The notes beneath the pieces are model-generated. The model did not search any database. It was not told where the DNA came from and saw only the letters and a list, made by a program, of their open reading frames with translations. The position numbers and the translations under genes are program-made. From contig JAFDVZ010000008.1 in the NCBI GenBank assembly GCA_018268715.1, positions 244,234 through 308,233 of the forward strand: a stretch of 64,000 bases of DNA. The letters are read 5' to 3'. This DNA comes from Acidobacteriota bacterium. GTDB lineage: Bacteria; Acidobacteriota; Terriglobia; Bryobacterales; Bryobacteraceae. This document shows positions 32,958 to 42,259 of this stretch, piece after piece (positions within the stretch are counted from its first letter, which is position 1; every line of letters begins with the position of its first letter).

Positions 32958-34669
32958 CGCGCATCCTGTCCGAGACCGCCGATCTGATGGAGATCGCGTC
33001 GGAGGACGGCTTCCGGATCCGCAGCTACCGGAACGCCGCCTCCGCCCTGGAAAGCTACCCGGAGCGGGTGGCCGACATTCTCGCCAATCCGGAGCGCAAG
33101 GTGACGGAGATTCCGGGCATCGGCAAGGGCATCGCCGGAGCGCTCGAGGAGATCGCCCGCCGGGGTTCGTTCGACCGTCGCGACCAGATGCTCGCCAAGT
33201 ACCCGATCGGGGCGCTGGAGCTGCTCAAGATCCAGGGGCTTGGACCGAAGAGCATCGCGATGATCTGGGAGCACTACCGGATCAGCAGCATCGACGAACT
33301 GGAACGGCTGTGCCGGGAACAGAAGCTGCGCGAACTGCCGCGCATGGGCGCGAAGCTCGAAGAGAAGGTGCTACGCTCGATCGCCGCCTACCGGCAGAGC
33401 GCGGGCCGGTTCCTGCTCAGTTTCGGACGGAAGGCCGCCGACGAACTGCTGGGCTACCTGGGCGAAACCGCGGGGCTTGAGCGGATGTCGCCGGCCGGCA
33501 GCCTGCGCCGCGGCAAGGAGACCATCGGCGATCTGGACCTGCTGGTGACCGGCCCGGGCGCCGCCGACGCGCTGGAGCGTTTCGTCGTCCATCCCAAGGT
33601 GCATGATGTGCTGGTGAAGGGCGCCAACAAGGCCAGCATCAAATTCGGCCTGGAGGGGCTGCAAGTGGACCTGCGCGCCCTGCCGGCGGAAAGCTACGGC
33701 GCCGCCATGCAGTATTTCACCGGCAGCAAGGAACACAACGTCCACCTGCGCACGCGCGCGCTGAAGTACGGCCTGACGCTGAACGAGTATGGACTGTTCC
33801 GCGTGTCGGACAACGCGCGGGTGGCGGGCGAAACCGAGCAGGAGATCTACGAGAAGCTGGGCCTGTCCTGGATCGCGCCGGAGTTGCGGGAGAACTCGGG
33901 CGAAATCGAGGCGGCCGAGACCGGCGGGCTGCCCCAACTGGTGGAACTCGGCCAGATTCGCGGCGACGTCCACATGCACACGCGCGAAACCGACGGGCGC
34001 GCCACGCTGGAGGAAATGGCCGAGGCCGCCCGCGAACGCGGTTATGAGTACATCGCCATCACCGACCACTCCAAGTCGCTGGCGATGACCAATGGCCTGG
34101 ACGAGGCGCGCGCGACGGCGTTCGCGCAACGCGTCCGCCAGTGGAATGCGGAGGCCCAGGGGATTCGCGTGCTGTCGGGTTTGGAATGCGACATCCTGCG
34201 GGACGGCTCGCTCGACCTGGCCGACGACGCGCTGGCCGAGCTCGACTACGTGGTGGCCAGCGTCCACAGCTACATGAACCTGGAGCCCGCCGAAATGACG
34301 GACCGGCTGTTGCGCGCCATCGAATCGCCGCGCGTGCGGGCCATCGGCCATCCCACGGGTCGCATCCTGCTGCACAGGGACCCGTATCCGTTCGATTTCG
34401 AGCGGGTGGCGGCGGAAGCGGCCCGGCGCAATGTGTGGCTCGAAATCAACGCGAGTCCGGAGCGGCTGGACCTGCACGGTCCGCTGTTGCGCATCGCCAG
34501 GGCCAAGGGCGCGCGGTTTGTGATTTCCACCGACGCCCATCATCCCAAGCACCTGTTGAACATGCCGTTCGGCGTGGCCACGGCGCGGCGCGGATGGCTG
34601 ACCGCCGCCGACGTTGTCAACACCCTGCCCTACGAACAGTTTCGGCGGGCCGCGAAAGGCGAGTTATGA
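32939..34669 (+). CDS. polX: DNA polymerase/3'-5' exonuclease PolX
   Basis: A family X DNA polymerase fused to a PHP-type exonuclease, used in base-excision and gap repair. Residues 1-320 hold the helix-hairpin-helix motifs (ITEIPGIGKG-like and IQGLGPKS) and the nucleotidyl-transferase core: catalytic Asp pair in GDLDLLVTG, third acid in LQVDLRAL, and FTGSKEHNVHLR. The C-terminal PHP domain carries the metal ligands in DVHMHTRETDG, ITDHSKS, GLECDI, VHSY, GHPTGR and STDAHHP. All are intact and the length (576) matches Bacillus PolX (570). ATG 32939 overlaps the CDF gene; the stop overlaps the NUDIX start (ATGA). Confidence 0.95.
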   Translation: MENKELARILSETADLMEIASEDGFRIRSYRNAASALESYPERVADILANPERKVTEIPGIGKGIAGALEEIARRGSFDRRDQMLAKYPIGALELLKIQGLGPKSIAMIWEHYRISSIDELERLCREQKLRELPRMGAKLEEKVLRSIAAYRQSAGRFLLSFGRKAADELLGYLGETAGLERMSPAGSLRRGKETIGDLDLLVTGPGAADALERFVVHPKVHDVLVKGANKASIKFGLEGLQVDLRALPAESYGAAMQYFTGSKEHNVHLRTRALKYGLTLNEYGLFRVSDNARVAGETEQEIYEKLGLSWIAPELRENSGEIEAAETGGLPQLVELGQIRGDVHMHTRETDGRATLEEMAEAARERGYEYIAITDHSKSLAMTNGLDEARATAFAQRVRQWNAEAQGIRVLSGLECDILRDGSLDLADDALAELDYVVASVHSYMNLEPAEMTDRLLRAIESPRVRAIGHPTGRILLHRDPYPFDFERVAAEAARRNVWLEINASPERLDLHGPLLRIARAKGARFVISTDAHHPKHLLNMPFGVATARRGWLTAADVVNTLPYEQFRRAAKGEL

Positions 34670-35190
34670 AAATTGTCCAGTCGGAAGAGGTTCTGAAGAC
34701 GCGGATCTTCCGGGTCATGCACGAGGTGGCGGAGGAGCCCGGCTTCCGGATCGACCGCTCCGTGGTGCTTCACCCGGGCTCGGCCGTAATGATGGCGGTC
34801 GACGACGACGGCAGGGTGCTGCTGGTGCGTCAATACCGAGTCCCGGCGCGCGACTACCTGTGGGAGTTACCCGCGGGGAAGATCGACCCGGGCGAGTCGC
34901 CACTCGAGGCAGCCCGGCGGGAGTTAGAGGAAGAGACCGGCCTGCGGGCTGACAGCTGGACGCAGTTATCCGAATTCTACCCAACTCCCGGCTATGTCAG
35001 CGAGAAGATGCACCTATATCTGGCGCGCGGCCTGACTCAGCACACGCCGCGTCCCATGGACGACGAACGGATCGAGTCGCGCTGGTTCACCACGGATGAG
35101 TTGGACAGCCAGATCCGCGACGGGAGTATCGAGGACGGCAAGACGATCCTGGGCTACCTGCTGTGGCGCAGCCTGACTCCAGGCTCCTGA
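34666..35190 (+). CDS. NUDIX hydrolase, ADP-ribose pyrophosphatase type
   Basis: A 174-residue hydrolase of nucleoside-diphosphate-X compounds. The complete Nudix box runs from GKIDPGE through RRELEEETGL (Gx5Ex7REUxEExGU). The upstream LLVRQYRVPARDYLWELPAG and downstream FYPTPGYVSEKMHLYLA are the standard ADP-ribose pyrophosphatase flanks. It overlaps polX by four bases, so a role in repair-linked nucleotide clean-up is plausible. The last codons lie in a 14-base tandem repeat (35173-35214) that fills the space to the convergent rdgB gene. Confidence 0.92.
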   Translation: MKIVQSEEVLKTRIFRVMHEVAEEPGFRIDRSVVLHPGSAVMMAVDDDGRVLLVRQYRVPARDYLWELPAGKIDPGESPLEAARRELEEETGLRADSWTQLSEFYPTPGYVSEKMHLYLARGLTQHTPRPMDDERIESRWFTTDELDSQIRDGSIEDGKTILGYLLWRSLTPGS

Positions 35191-35214
35191 CTTCGGGCTC
35201 CTGACTCCCGACTT
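35173..35214. repeat. Three tandem 14-base units between convergent genes
   Basis: Units CTGACTCCAGGCTC, CTGACTTCGGGCTC and CTGACTCCCGACTT abut exactly. They cover the last five codons and stop of the NUDIX gene and end at the base before the rdgB stop. Confidence 0.75.
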
Positions 35215-35817
35215 CTAGCCCCGCCCGACCTCGGCCGCCAGCCAGTCGAACATCTCCCGCAACGCCCGCGCGCGATGGCTGACCTTCATCTTCTCGGCCG
35301 CCGGCGCTTCGCCGAAGGTGCAGCCGAACGGCTCGTAATAGAACAGCGGATCGTAACCGAACCCGTTCGGCCCGCGGGGCGCGTCCACGATGCGTCCGTC
35401 GACGACGCCGCGAAACGTCCGCACCAGTTGGCCGGCGCGCGCCAGGGCGATGACGCACACAAACCGCGCGGAGCGATCGACGGCTCCGGCCAGACGCTCG
35501 AGCACCAGGGCGTTGTTGGCCGGATCGGTCGCCTCCGGCCCGGCGTAGCGCGCCGAATGCACGCCCGGCGCCCCGCCAAGCGCGTCCACCTCCAGGCCGG
35601 AATCGTCGACAAACAACCAGTCCGACGTGCGGGCGCCGTAGTAGACCGCCTTCTGAATGGCGTTTTCCTCAAACGTGGACCCGGTCTCCTCGGGCGCGGC
35701 GATCGACCGGAGATCGGCGAGCGTTTCGACGTCGAACAGCCCATGCGACTGCTCGCCGGCGGCCAGGCGGAACTCGCGCAGCTTACCCGGATTGCTGGTG
35801 GCGCAACGCAGGATCAT
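35215..35817 (-). CDS. rdgB: Non-canonical purine NTP pyrophosphatase (RdgB/HAM1)
   Basis: A house-cleaning enzyme that hydrolyses dITP and XTP to monophosphates. Family motifs are intact: [10 protein letters not shown] near the start, [14 protein letters not shown], the metal site [41 protein letters not shown], and SHRARAL near the end. Length (200) is normal. The start overlaps the stop of rph by four bases (35814-35817), giving the widespread rph-rdgB pair. Confidence 0.95.
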   Translation of the reverse strand: MILRCATSNPGKLREFRLAAGEQSHGLFDVETLADLRSIAAPEETGSTFEENAIQKAVYYGARTSDWLFVDDSGLEVDALGGAPGVHSARYAGPEATDPANNALVLERLAGAVDRSARFVCVIALARAGQLVRTFRGVVDGRIVDAPRGPNGFGYDPLFYYEPFGCTFGEAPAAEKMKVSHRARALREMFDWLAAEVGRG

Positions 35818-36533
35818 CGGCCGCCCAGCGCGGCCTTCTGGGCCTCAAACAGACCCGCCATTCCGCCCCTGCCGAGTTGAATCAGAGCTGACAACTGCGC
35901 ATCGTCAAAAGCGCTCTTCTCCGCCGTGGCCTGCAACTCGACGAAGCGTCCGGCGCCGGTCATGACGACGTTCATGTCCACTTCGGCGGCCGAATCCTCT
36001 TCATAGCAGAGATCGAGCAGCGGCGCTCCACCCAACACGCCCACGCTCACCGCGGCCACGTAATCCCGCACGGGCCAGTGTTTGATCTCGCCGGCCTGCT
36101 GGTACATCCTGAGCGCCGTCGACATCGCCACAAACGCGCCGGTGATGGCGGCGCAACGGGTGCCCCCGTCGGCTTGAATCACGTCGCAATCGAGGATCAC
36201 GGTCCGCTCGCCGAGCGCGTTCATGTCCACGACAGCGCGCAGCGCGCGGCCGATCAGGCGCTGGATTTCGAGCGTCCGCCCGCTCTGGCGCCCCTTGGCG
36301 ACCTCCCGCGGATTGCGCGTGATGGTGGCGCGCGGCAGCATCGAGTATTCGGCCGTCACCCAGCCCTTGCCCGAACCGCGCATCCACTGCGGCACGGTGG
36401 ATTCCACCGTCGCCGCGCACAGCACCCGCGTATTGCCCACCTCGATCATCGCCGACCCTTCGGCCGTGCGCTGATATCCGATGGTGATCGACGCCGGACG
36501 CAGTTCGTCCGGTCTTCGTCCGTCAACTCTCAT
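35814..36533 (-). CDS. rph: Ribonuclease PH
   Basis: A phosphorolytic 3' exonuclease trimming tRNA precursors. ATG 36533 gives [13 protein letters not shown]; the phosphate and substrate motifs [38 protein letters not shown] and [19 protein letters not shown] are complete. Length (239) is normal. Its start overlaps the stop of a 45-residue membrane microprotein by four bases, and it overlaps rdgB by four bases. The three genes thus form a coupled unit. Confidence 0.95.
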   Translation of the reverse strand: MRVDGRRPDELRPASITIGYQRTAEGSAMIEVGNTRVLCAATVESTVPQWMRGSGKGWVTAEYSMLPRATITRNPREVAKGRQSGRTLEIQRLIGRALRAVVDMNALGERTVILDCDVIQADGGTRCAAITGAFVAMSTALRMYQQAGEIKHWPVRDYVAAVSVGVLGGAPLLDLCYEEDSAAEVDMNVVMTGAGRFVELQATAEKSAFDDAQLSALIQLGRGGMAGLFEAQKAALGGR

Positions 36534-36667
36534 TGAGACTGTAATCCCCAATAAAACAGCATCATGATCAATCCAAACACGGTCAAGACGATCACCAGGC
36601 ACGGCGCGGCGCCGGCCCACCCTTTCTTGCTCGTCTTGCCCGCCCTGGGAGCTCTGAACTTCGACAT
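36530..36667 (-). CDS. Membrane microprotein (45 aa) coupled to rph
   Basis: ATG 36667 follows AGGGG at a good distance. The product begins with a basic stretch ([17 protein letters not shown]) and continues with one membrane helix (about 22-40, [18 protein letters not shown]), ending GLQSQ. Its stop overlaps the rph start as ATGA. Good ribosome-binding site, positive-inside layout and tight coupling make it a real gene in my view. No family is recognised. It may be an inner-membrane peptide whose translation sets rph-rdgB expression. Confidence 0.7.
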   Translation of the reverse strand: MSKFRAPRAGKTSKKGWAGAAPCLVIVLTVFGLIMMLFYWGLQSQ

Positions 36668-36692
36668 CTTCCCCTAAAACGGCCCATGGCCG

Positions 36693-38567
36693 TCACCCTT
36701 TCAAATATCGCGCGGCCTGCCGAAAGAACTCATCGAGCGCCGCGAGAGTCGGCGCCGTCAGGTCCTTCACCGTGATCGAAACCACCGGACGGCCCCGTTC
36801 GGCCAGCGCCATCTGCGTGGCCAGAAACTGGGCCCGATGGTAGTCGGCAGTGTAGCCGGCTTCCGCGAGTTCGGCGCTCGTTTCGTTCAGCAGAACCGTG
36901 GAGAAACAGCCGCCGTGGCCGATGATCATCTCGTGATAGGAGTGGTTCATCGCCGGGCCCTCATACACGTCCACGGGCGCCTTCAACCGCGACCGGAACA
37001 CGAGTTCGCCCGCCCGTTCGAGCACTCGCCGCACCGCCGCGCCGTCCTTTGAATATCGCAGATCTCCGAAGAAACTCAATTCGCCGTAGGTGGCGCCCTG
37101 CTCCATGGCGCTGCGCAGCAAGGCGGCGTAAACGGCCGGCGCCGCGCCTTCCCTGGGGGCCACCGGCACGCCCGCGTGCTCATAGCGCAGGGTGACCCGG
37201 TTGCGCCACTTCGCCTGGTGCGGAGTCTCGATGAAAGCGCGCCATTCGGTCGATTTCGCGATGCCGCCGGCCTTGGCCGCCGCCGCGTGCAGGCGATTGG
37301 TGATCGCCTTGTACAACTCCACGCTGGGCTGGGTGACGAAGTTCATCTTGCGCAGGAAGCCCAGGCCGAACACCGCGTAGTGGACAAACTGCATGTAGGT
37401 GGAAAGCGGCGTCTCCTTGGGGAACGCAACCACCGCGGCCGGATAGCCGGCGCGCCGCAACAGCGCGAGCTTCGGAGCCTCGGGGCTGGTTTCGCCCTTC
37501 ACCTGCACGCCCAGGAACACGCGGTCCTGTTCGGGATCCTTCGGCGCGCGGTAGTTGGACGTCTTCACGCGTTCGCCGATGATGATCTTGATCCCGGTCT
37601 CCTCGCTCTTGCCGAGGCTTTCCTCAAAGTCCTGTTTGGTCCACAAGGCCGCGCCGGCCCAGCATTTGGGCAACATCAACGTCACCTTGTCGCGCCCGGC
37701 CAGACCCTGCGCGTGCAGGAACGCCGCCAGCCGCCAGGCGGCCGCGATCTGCTCGTCGCCCAGGCTCGCGCCGCGGATCCACGCCTCCAGGTCGACGCCG
37801 CAAAGGCCCAGCGGATACAGGCTGCCGCGCGTCATGGGAGCGCTGTGGCGTCCGGCCGTGGAGTTCCCGTTGTCGGGCTGCAACTCGACCTTGCGATATC
37901 CGCGAGCGGCGGCGAACTGGTCGAGCAGCGATCCCGGCAGCGTCATGTAGATGAAGTTCGGGCGCGAATCCACGCCTTCGCGATCGTACAGCGCGGCCAG
38001 CTTCTCGAGGTTCACGACCGGCTCGTAGGAGGTCATGCCCATGGCCATGCCGACCACCAGCGTGCGCTTCAAGGCCTTGCCAAGCGGCAGGCGCGAGCGG
38101 CGGGCGATATCGTCGAGAATGGCGGAGAGTTTGGCGGGATCGGTGGAGTCGAGCACGTAGACGCGCGGGCTCTTGCGGAGCAGGCCCACCGCGTTGTACA
38201 TCGATTTGTCCTCGGCCGAACCGCCCATGCCGGCCCAGATCACGAATTGCAGCGGCGCGTCGTGCGTCTCGCGAATGCGGCCGCGGATTTCGGCCAGCTC
38301 GCCGAGCACCATCGCCGGCCATTCCGGATGCTTCGCCGCCTGCCAGGTCAGGTTGAGGACGCCGTAACTGTTCTTGGTGACCCGGCCGTTCGAGTCCACC
38401 TCCGATCCGATGGCGATGAGGATGTTCTTGGTGGGGTCGAGAGCTTCAAGCCCATGGCGGCGGGCGCGGGAATCGAGAGCCTTCAGGCGGGCCAGCGTGT
38501 TTTCGGAGACGAACCGCTCCGCGAACGCAGCCGACGGCGGCTCGTCGTGATAGAGGGAGATCTGCAC
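36693..38567 (-). CDS. Divergent glucose-6-phosphate isomerase-like protein
   Basis: A 624-residue protein resembling the phosphoglucose isomerase half of transaldolase/PGI fusion enzymes. It has a two-SIS-domain layout with VIWAGMGGSAEDKSMY (phosphate loop of the GIGGS type), STAGRHSAPMTRGSLYPLGL, DKVTLMLPKCWAGAALWTKQDFEESLGKSEE, and a C-terminal third ending VVSITVKDL. No transaldolase domain is present. It begins at GTG 38567, shortly after AAGG. Substrate specificity is not certain, since SIS-fold isomerases act on several sugar phosphates. It is divergent from a small lipoprotein-like gene. Confidence 0.75.
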   Translation of the reverse strand: MQISLYHDEPPSAAFAERFVSENTLARLKALDSRARRHGLEALDPTKNILIAIGSEVDSNGRVTKNSYGVLNLTWQAAKHPEWPAMVLGELAEIRGRIRETHDAPLQFVIWAGMGGSAEDKSMYNAVGLLRKSPRVYVLDSTDPAKLSAILDDIARRSRLPLGKALKRTLVVGMAMGMTSYEPVVNLEKLAALYDREGVDSRPNFIYMTLPGSLLDQFAAARGYRKVELQPDNGNSTAGRHSAPMTRGSLYPLGLCGVDLEAWIRGASLGDEQIAAAWRLAAFLHAQGLAGRDKVTLMLPKCWAGAALWTKQDFEESLGKSEETGIKIIIGERVKTSNYRAPKDPEQDRVFLGVQVKGETSPEAPKLALLRRAGYPAAVVAFPKETPLSTYMQFVHYAVFGLGFLRKMNFVTQPSVELYKAITNRLHAAAAKAGGIAKSTEWRAFIETPHQAKWRNRVTLRYEHAGVPVAPREGAAPAVYAALLRSAMEQGATYGELSFFGDLRYSKDGAAVRRVLERAGELVFRSRLKAPVDVYEGPAMNHSYHEMIIGHGGCFSTVLLNETSAELAEAGYTADYHRAQFLATQMALAERGRPVVSITVKDLTAPTLAALDEFFRQAARYLKG

Positions 38568-38642
38568 GTACCTTCAGTTTTGCATAGGCGCTCCCGGGGC
38601 GGAGTTTTGCGGGACGAGGCCGCGCCTTATACGATGACAGGC

Positions 38643-39023
38643 ATGACCAGACGGCGTTGGCTTGCATTGTGCGTGACGGCTGCGGCCTGCGGGCCCGGGC
38701 GGGAGGAGACCAGTCCCGCGCTGCCGCGGCAGGCCGGATCCTGGACGCTCGCAAGCGACGCGCAACCGGTGGCCGACCGCGCCGGCGCGGCCAGGGCGGC
38801 GTGGCGCGCCACCTACGCCGGCGCTCCCGCCATGACGCTGACGGTGTACGCAATGCCCACCGAAACCAGCTCCTTCGACGCGTTGCAGAAATGGCGCGCC
38901 ACGGCCGGAAGGCTGGCGTTCTACAAGGGCCGCTACTTCTGCATCGCCGAGTCCACGGGCGCGGGATTCGACGAACTCAGCCGGTTCACCACCGCCTTGC
39001 GCGAGGCGCTGCCGTCTCACTGA
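38643..39023 (+). CDS. Small putative lipoprotein, unknown
   Basis: A 126-residue protein. ATG 38643 (38634 is possible) gives an N-terminus MTRRRWLALCVTAAACG: basic, hydrophobic and ending in a lipobox-like AAAC, so it is likely an outer-membrane lipoprotein, though the -3 residue is Ala rather than Leu. The remainder (AMTLTVYAMPTETSSFDALQKW, GRYFCIAES, LSRFTTALREALP) suggests a small alpha/beta fold often seen in proteins of unknown function that follow such leaders. It converges on the hydrolase-like gene, overlapping by seven bases. Confidence 0.65.
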   Translation: MTRRRWLALCVTAAACGPGREETSPALPRQAGSWTLASDAQPVADRAGAARAAWRATYAGAPAMTLTVYAMPTETSSFDALQKWRATAGRLAFYKGRYFCIAESTGAGFDELSRFTTALREALPSH

Positions 39024-39964
39024 AACTTCGGATCGAGGGGATGCCGGCGCTGTTTTTCAAACGCCAGCCACTCGTTGGCGAGCTTGTGGGAGGCGGCCCA
39101 GCCGGCCGGGTAATGCCCGCCCGGGACCTTCACGCCGGACTTTGAGACGCGCGGATCCTGGGCCGCGCCGCCATCGCGGAGGTACAGCCAGAACCCGCCT
39201 CGTTGGGAGGGCGCGAGCAGGCTGACAACGGCGGTTTGCGGCGTCGGGTCGAGGATCGGTTCGAGCCACGCAAACAACAGCGGACGGATGTTGGCCAGCG
39301 CCCCCCGTCGCGGCGCGCCATTCTGAATGGCGAACATCCACGGGGCGCCCTTGTCGAAGCGCGACCGGAAGTAGGCGCGGGCCGGCTCGACTCCCGCCTC
39401 GGCGTCGTCGGAGTTGGCGATGATCAGTTGCGGGACTGCGGCGGCCGCTTGCGCCACCGGCGTCGCATCCTCCTTGTCCGGACAGTAGGCGATCGCCCCC
39501 GCCACTCGCTCCGGGTTGAAGGCGGGCATGCGCGAGGCGAGGACGGCCGAGGCGCCGAACCCGAACGCGATCACTTTCGTCGACTGGAGTTCGCCGTGTC
39601 CCGAGGCCCAGGCCAGTTCGTCCAGCGCGGCGAACAGCGCCCGCCCCAGACCCTTGGCCGGGTCCGGGTCCATGTCGTCGCCGCCGGCGGCGGCGCGGCA
39701 GTGGCGCGCAAACAGCAGCCCGAGCCGCTCGCGTTCGGCGTAGCGGAACAGCTCCGGATCATTGTAGAAGGCCTGCACCTCGCGGCCGCGGTCGAAGATC
39801 GCCAACACCGCGCGAACGGCCACTCGCGGCGTCGGCAACGTCAGCTCATAGCGGCACGGCGAGGCGATGTTCTCGCCGGCGGCGGGCTTCACCGTGGCTG
39901 TGAAAACGCCTTGCCCGGCGGCGGCGGAGAGGCCCATCAACGCGAGTACGGCGGCGCGCACCAT
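39017..39964 (-). CDS. Exported alpha/beta-hydrolase-like protein
   Basis: A 315-residue protein with signal peptide MVRAAVLALMGLSAAAGQG from ATG 39964. The body has hydrolase-fold landmarks: VLAIFDRGREVQAFY, a helix, then TKVIAFGFGASAVLASRM as the nucleophile elbow (GFGAS), QLIIANSDDAEAG as the acid loop, and a late GGHYPAG. A catalytic triad can be proposed (Ser, Asp, His) but is not certain. It may be an esterase or an inactive binding protein. Neighbours give no substrate hint. Confidence 0.65.
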   Translation of the reverse strand: MVRAAVLALMGLSAAAGQGVFTATVKPAAGENIASPCRYELTLPTPRVAVRAVLAIFDRGREVQAFYNDPELFRYAERERLGLLFARHCRAAAGGDDMDPDPAKGLGRALFAALDELAWASGHGELQSTKVIAFGFGASAVLASRMPAFNPERVAGAIAYCPDKEDATPVAQAAAAVPQLIIANSDDAEAGVEPARAYFRSRFDKGAPWMFAIQNGAPRRGALANIRPLLFAWLEPILDPTPQTAVVSLLAPSQRGGFWLYLRDGGAAQDPRVSKSGVKVPGGHYPAGWAASHKLANEWLAFEKQRRHPLDPKFQ

Positions 39965-40055
39965 GTATCTATGAGAAGCGTTCGCGGCTTTGCGCGCAAC
40001 TCGCGCCTCGCGCGGGGCGCCGGCGATTCGTGACACAATCGAGGTTCCCTTTCGC

Positions 40056-41126
40056 GTGAAATCGAAACCCCAGGACTATCTGCCCACGCTCGACGGATGG
40101 CGCGGCGTGGCGCTGTGCATGCTGCTGTTCGCCCACGTCCGTCTGCCCGGACAGGCGCTACAGGGGCTGGCGCTCTACGGCGGCGTTTCGGTGCACATTT
40201 TCTTCGCGCTCAGCGGATTCCTCATCACCCAGCGGCTGCTCGACGAACATCGCCGGACCGGCGGCATCAGCCTCCGCGCGTTCTATATCCGCCGCGTGTT
40301 CCGCATCCTGCCGGCGGCGCTCACCTACCTGGCGTTCCTGTCGATACTGGGCTTCGGATTCAAACTGATTCCGCTGACGGTGGGGCAGATTGTCGCCGGG
40401 GCGTGCTTCTACCGCAACTACTGGGTGGAGCCGGCCGATGTCAGTTGGTACACCGGGCACTATTGGTCATTGTCGGTGGAAGAGCACTTCTACCTGATCT
40501 GGCCGGGTTTGCTGGCGCTGATGGGGATTCGCCGAGGGCGTTGGATGACGCCGCTGCTCGCCGTGATGTTCGCCGTCTGGCGCGGCCTGGACATGCACTA
40601 CGGCTGGCTTGCGTCGATCAATCCCGGGTGGCGCAACCTGGTGGGGCGCACCGATTACCGCATGGACGGGTTGTTCTGGGGCTGCGCCATGGCGTTCCTG
40701 TGGGATTGGGCTCCGGCGCGCGAGTGGCTGCGGACCAGGGGACGCGCCGAATGGGCCATTCCCGCCTGGATCGCGATTGTGCTGTGCCTGTACTTCGAGC
40801 CGCCCGGCTACCTGGCGCTGTTCGCCTTCCTGCTGCCCATCCCGCTGGTGTTCACCACGGCGCGCCCGGACGGCCGGTTCGGACGCTTCTTCGAAGGCCG
40901 GTTCATCTCCTGGTTCGGGCGGCTGTCCTATAGCGTGTACATCTGGCAGATGCTGTTCCTGCCGGCGTACGGGATCCCGATTTCGCTCGGATGGCTGCAG
41001 TGGGCGCCGCTCAATCTCTTCATGGCCGTCGGCTGCGCGTGCGCGAGCTACTACTTCATCGAGAAGCCGTTCCGCCGGATCGGGGTGCGGCTGGCGGCGT
41101 CGAAAGGCGCGCCGGCTCAGGCGTAG
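40056..41126 (+). CDS. Acyltransferase 3 family membrane protein (OafA/YrhL type)
   Basis: A polytopic membrane O-acyltransferase of 356 residues. It opens with the family motif LPTLDGWRGVALCMLLFAHV (conserved His in the first helix). RAFYIRRVFRILPA (the RxxR motif), then WSLSVEEHFYLIWPG, RTDYRMDGLFWGC and a terminal helix FIEKPFRRIG follow. It acylates a surface glycan or lipid carrier. The start is probably GTG 40056, 11 bases after GAGG. A TTG 22 codons upstream would overlap the divergent gene. It converges with a small membrane protein gene, overlapping ten bases. Confidence 0.92.
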   Translation: MKSKPQDYLPTLDGWRGVALCMLLFAHVRLPGQALQGLALYGGVSVHIFFALSGFLITQRLLDEHRRTGGISLRAFYIRRVFRILPAALTYLAFLSILGFGFKLIPLTVGQIVAGACFYRNYWVEPADVSWYTGHYWSLSVEEHFYLIWPGLLALMGIRRGRWMTPLLAVMFAVWRGLDMHYGWLASINPGWRNLVGRTDYRMDGLFWGCAMAFLWDWAPAREWLRTRGRAEWAIPAWIAIVLCLYFEPPGYLALFAFLLPIPLVFTTARPDGRFGRFFEGRFISWFGRLSYSVYIWQMLFLPAYGIPISLGWLQWAPLNLFMAVGCACASYYFIEKPFRRIGVRLAASKGAPAQA

Positions 41127-41533
41127 GGCCGCGGTTGGGGCGGGTACTGCGGCTGCGGCTGTCGGAACATCGGCTCGGTCTCGGCCTGCAACAGAACCCA
41201 CAGGCCGTATACGCCCAGCGCCGTCCCGAACGGAATGCTCAGCAGGTGCAGCGCCGACAGAATGATGGTCAGCACGCGGGCCCACGGACGGAAGCTCAGC
41301 AGTCCCCATCCCGCGATAATCGCCGGCGCCGAAAGCACCAGCAGGAACACCAGAATCCCAACTCCGATGATCGGGAGAATGACGGCCGCCTGGTCGGCGT
41401 CGTGGCTCGAATCGACCTGCTGGATGAAGCCCGCCACGCCTCCCAGCACGGCGAACACGATGATTCCGGCCAGCACCCCCAATCCACCGTAGACGATGTT
41501 CAGCCAGCCCAATATCTTTACGTGTTGCTGCAA
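41117..41533 (-). CDS. Small polytopic membrane protein, unknown
   Basis: A 138-residue protein. TTG 41533 is chosen as start because GAGGAGG lies five bases before it and the product then opens QQHVKILGWLNIVYGGLGVLAG. Three or four hydrophobic segments follow (about 9-30, 50-75, 85-105 and perhaps 110-122), and a Pro/Gln-rich tail ends PYA. The pattern WLNIVYGGLGVLAGI recurs in uncharacterised membrane proteins of Acidobacteria and related phyla. No function can be given. Confidence 0.75.
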   Translation of the reverse strand: MQQHVKILGWLNIVYGGLGVLAGIIVFAVLGGVAGFIQQVDSSHDADQAAVILPIIGVGILVFLLVLSAPAIIAGWGLLSFRPWARVLTIILSALHLLSIPFGTALGVYGLWVLLQAETEPMFRQPQPQYPPQPRPYA

Positions 41534-41590
41534 GGAAGCCTCCTCAACCAAAGAAGACGAATAACACGCCGCTACAGTTCGACGATTCTA

Positions 41591-42259
41591 TCACCGGCCA
41601 GGGGCGCGCTCCCAACTGAGCGCGAACGTGCACGGGGTCGCGCCGTTGAGAGCCCGGACGCCCACCTTCACCGCGTATCCGTTGCGGGCCGACGGCTGCT
41701 CCAGAATGCGGATGTCGGCCTGGCCGCCGGTCTCATCCAGCAGCACGTGCGCCTCCAGGTCGGGCAGCGGGCGGGAGAATTTGAAGCGTTCGCGAAAAAC
41801 GGGCCCGCCGCGTTCCGCCTTCGATACGCACTTCGCGGCGCTGCACTCCACCACCGCCTCGCCTTCCACCGTGCCGGTCCAGCGCAGGCGGTCCATCTTG
41901 CCGGATGGCGTCGCGGCGGCGCGGTCCCAGGAGAGCGCGATGGAGTAGTGGCCCGTCCCGTCCTGCCGGTCCTCGATCAGGATGCTGGCGGAATACTCGT
42001 TCTCGACGCCCGGTTGAGCGACCAGCCGCACGGCGCCGCGTCCCTGGCGCACCTCGATGCGAAGCGTCTGGCGGGTCTCGGGCAGCGGCGTGGCGAAGCG
42101 GAACTTCGCCCCCGACACTGGCGCGCCGTCGCGGACCTCCACTTCCACCTTCTTGCCGCGCACGTGCACCACGGCGACGCCCGACACGTCGCCCTCCCAC
42201 GTAAATTGCTGGCCGGCGGCCGCCACCGCCAGCATCGCCCCTAACAGGACGGCTCTCAT
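41591..42259 (-). CDS. Exported protein with two tandem copies of an unknown domain
   Basis: A 222-residue protein with signal peptide MRAVLLGAMLAVAAAGQ. Residues about 18-112 and 125-220 are repeats of one another. FTWEGDVSGVAVV aligns with LRWTGTVEGEAVV, AKFRFATPLPETRQTLRIE with ERFKFSRPLPDLEAHVLLD, VRLVAQPGVENEYSASI with IRILEQPSARNGYAVKV, and YSIALSWDR with CTFALSWER. Each copy is a probable beta-sandwich. The second copy alone carries Cys residues. The start overlaps the S9 peptidase stop by four bases, so it is coupled to that enzyme and may bind or regulate it. Confidence 0.78.
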   Translation of the reverse strand: MRAVLLGAMLAVAAAGQQFTWEGDVSGVAVVHVRGKKVEVEVRDGAPVSGAKFRFATPLPETRQTLRIEVRQGRGAVRLVAQPGVENEYSASILIEDRQDGTGHYSIALSWDRAAATPSGKMDRLRWTGTVEGEAVVECSAAKCVSKAERGGPVFRERFKFSRPLPDLEAHVLLDETGGQADIRILEQPSARNGYAVKVGVRALNGATPCTFALSWERAPGR

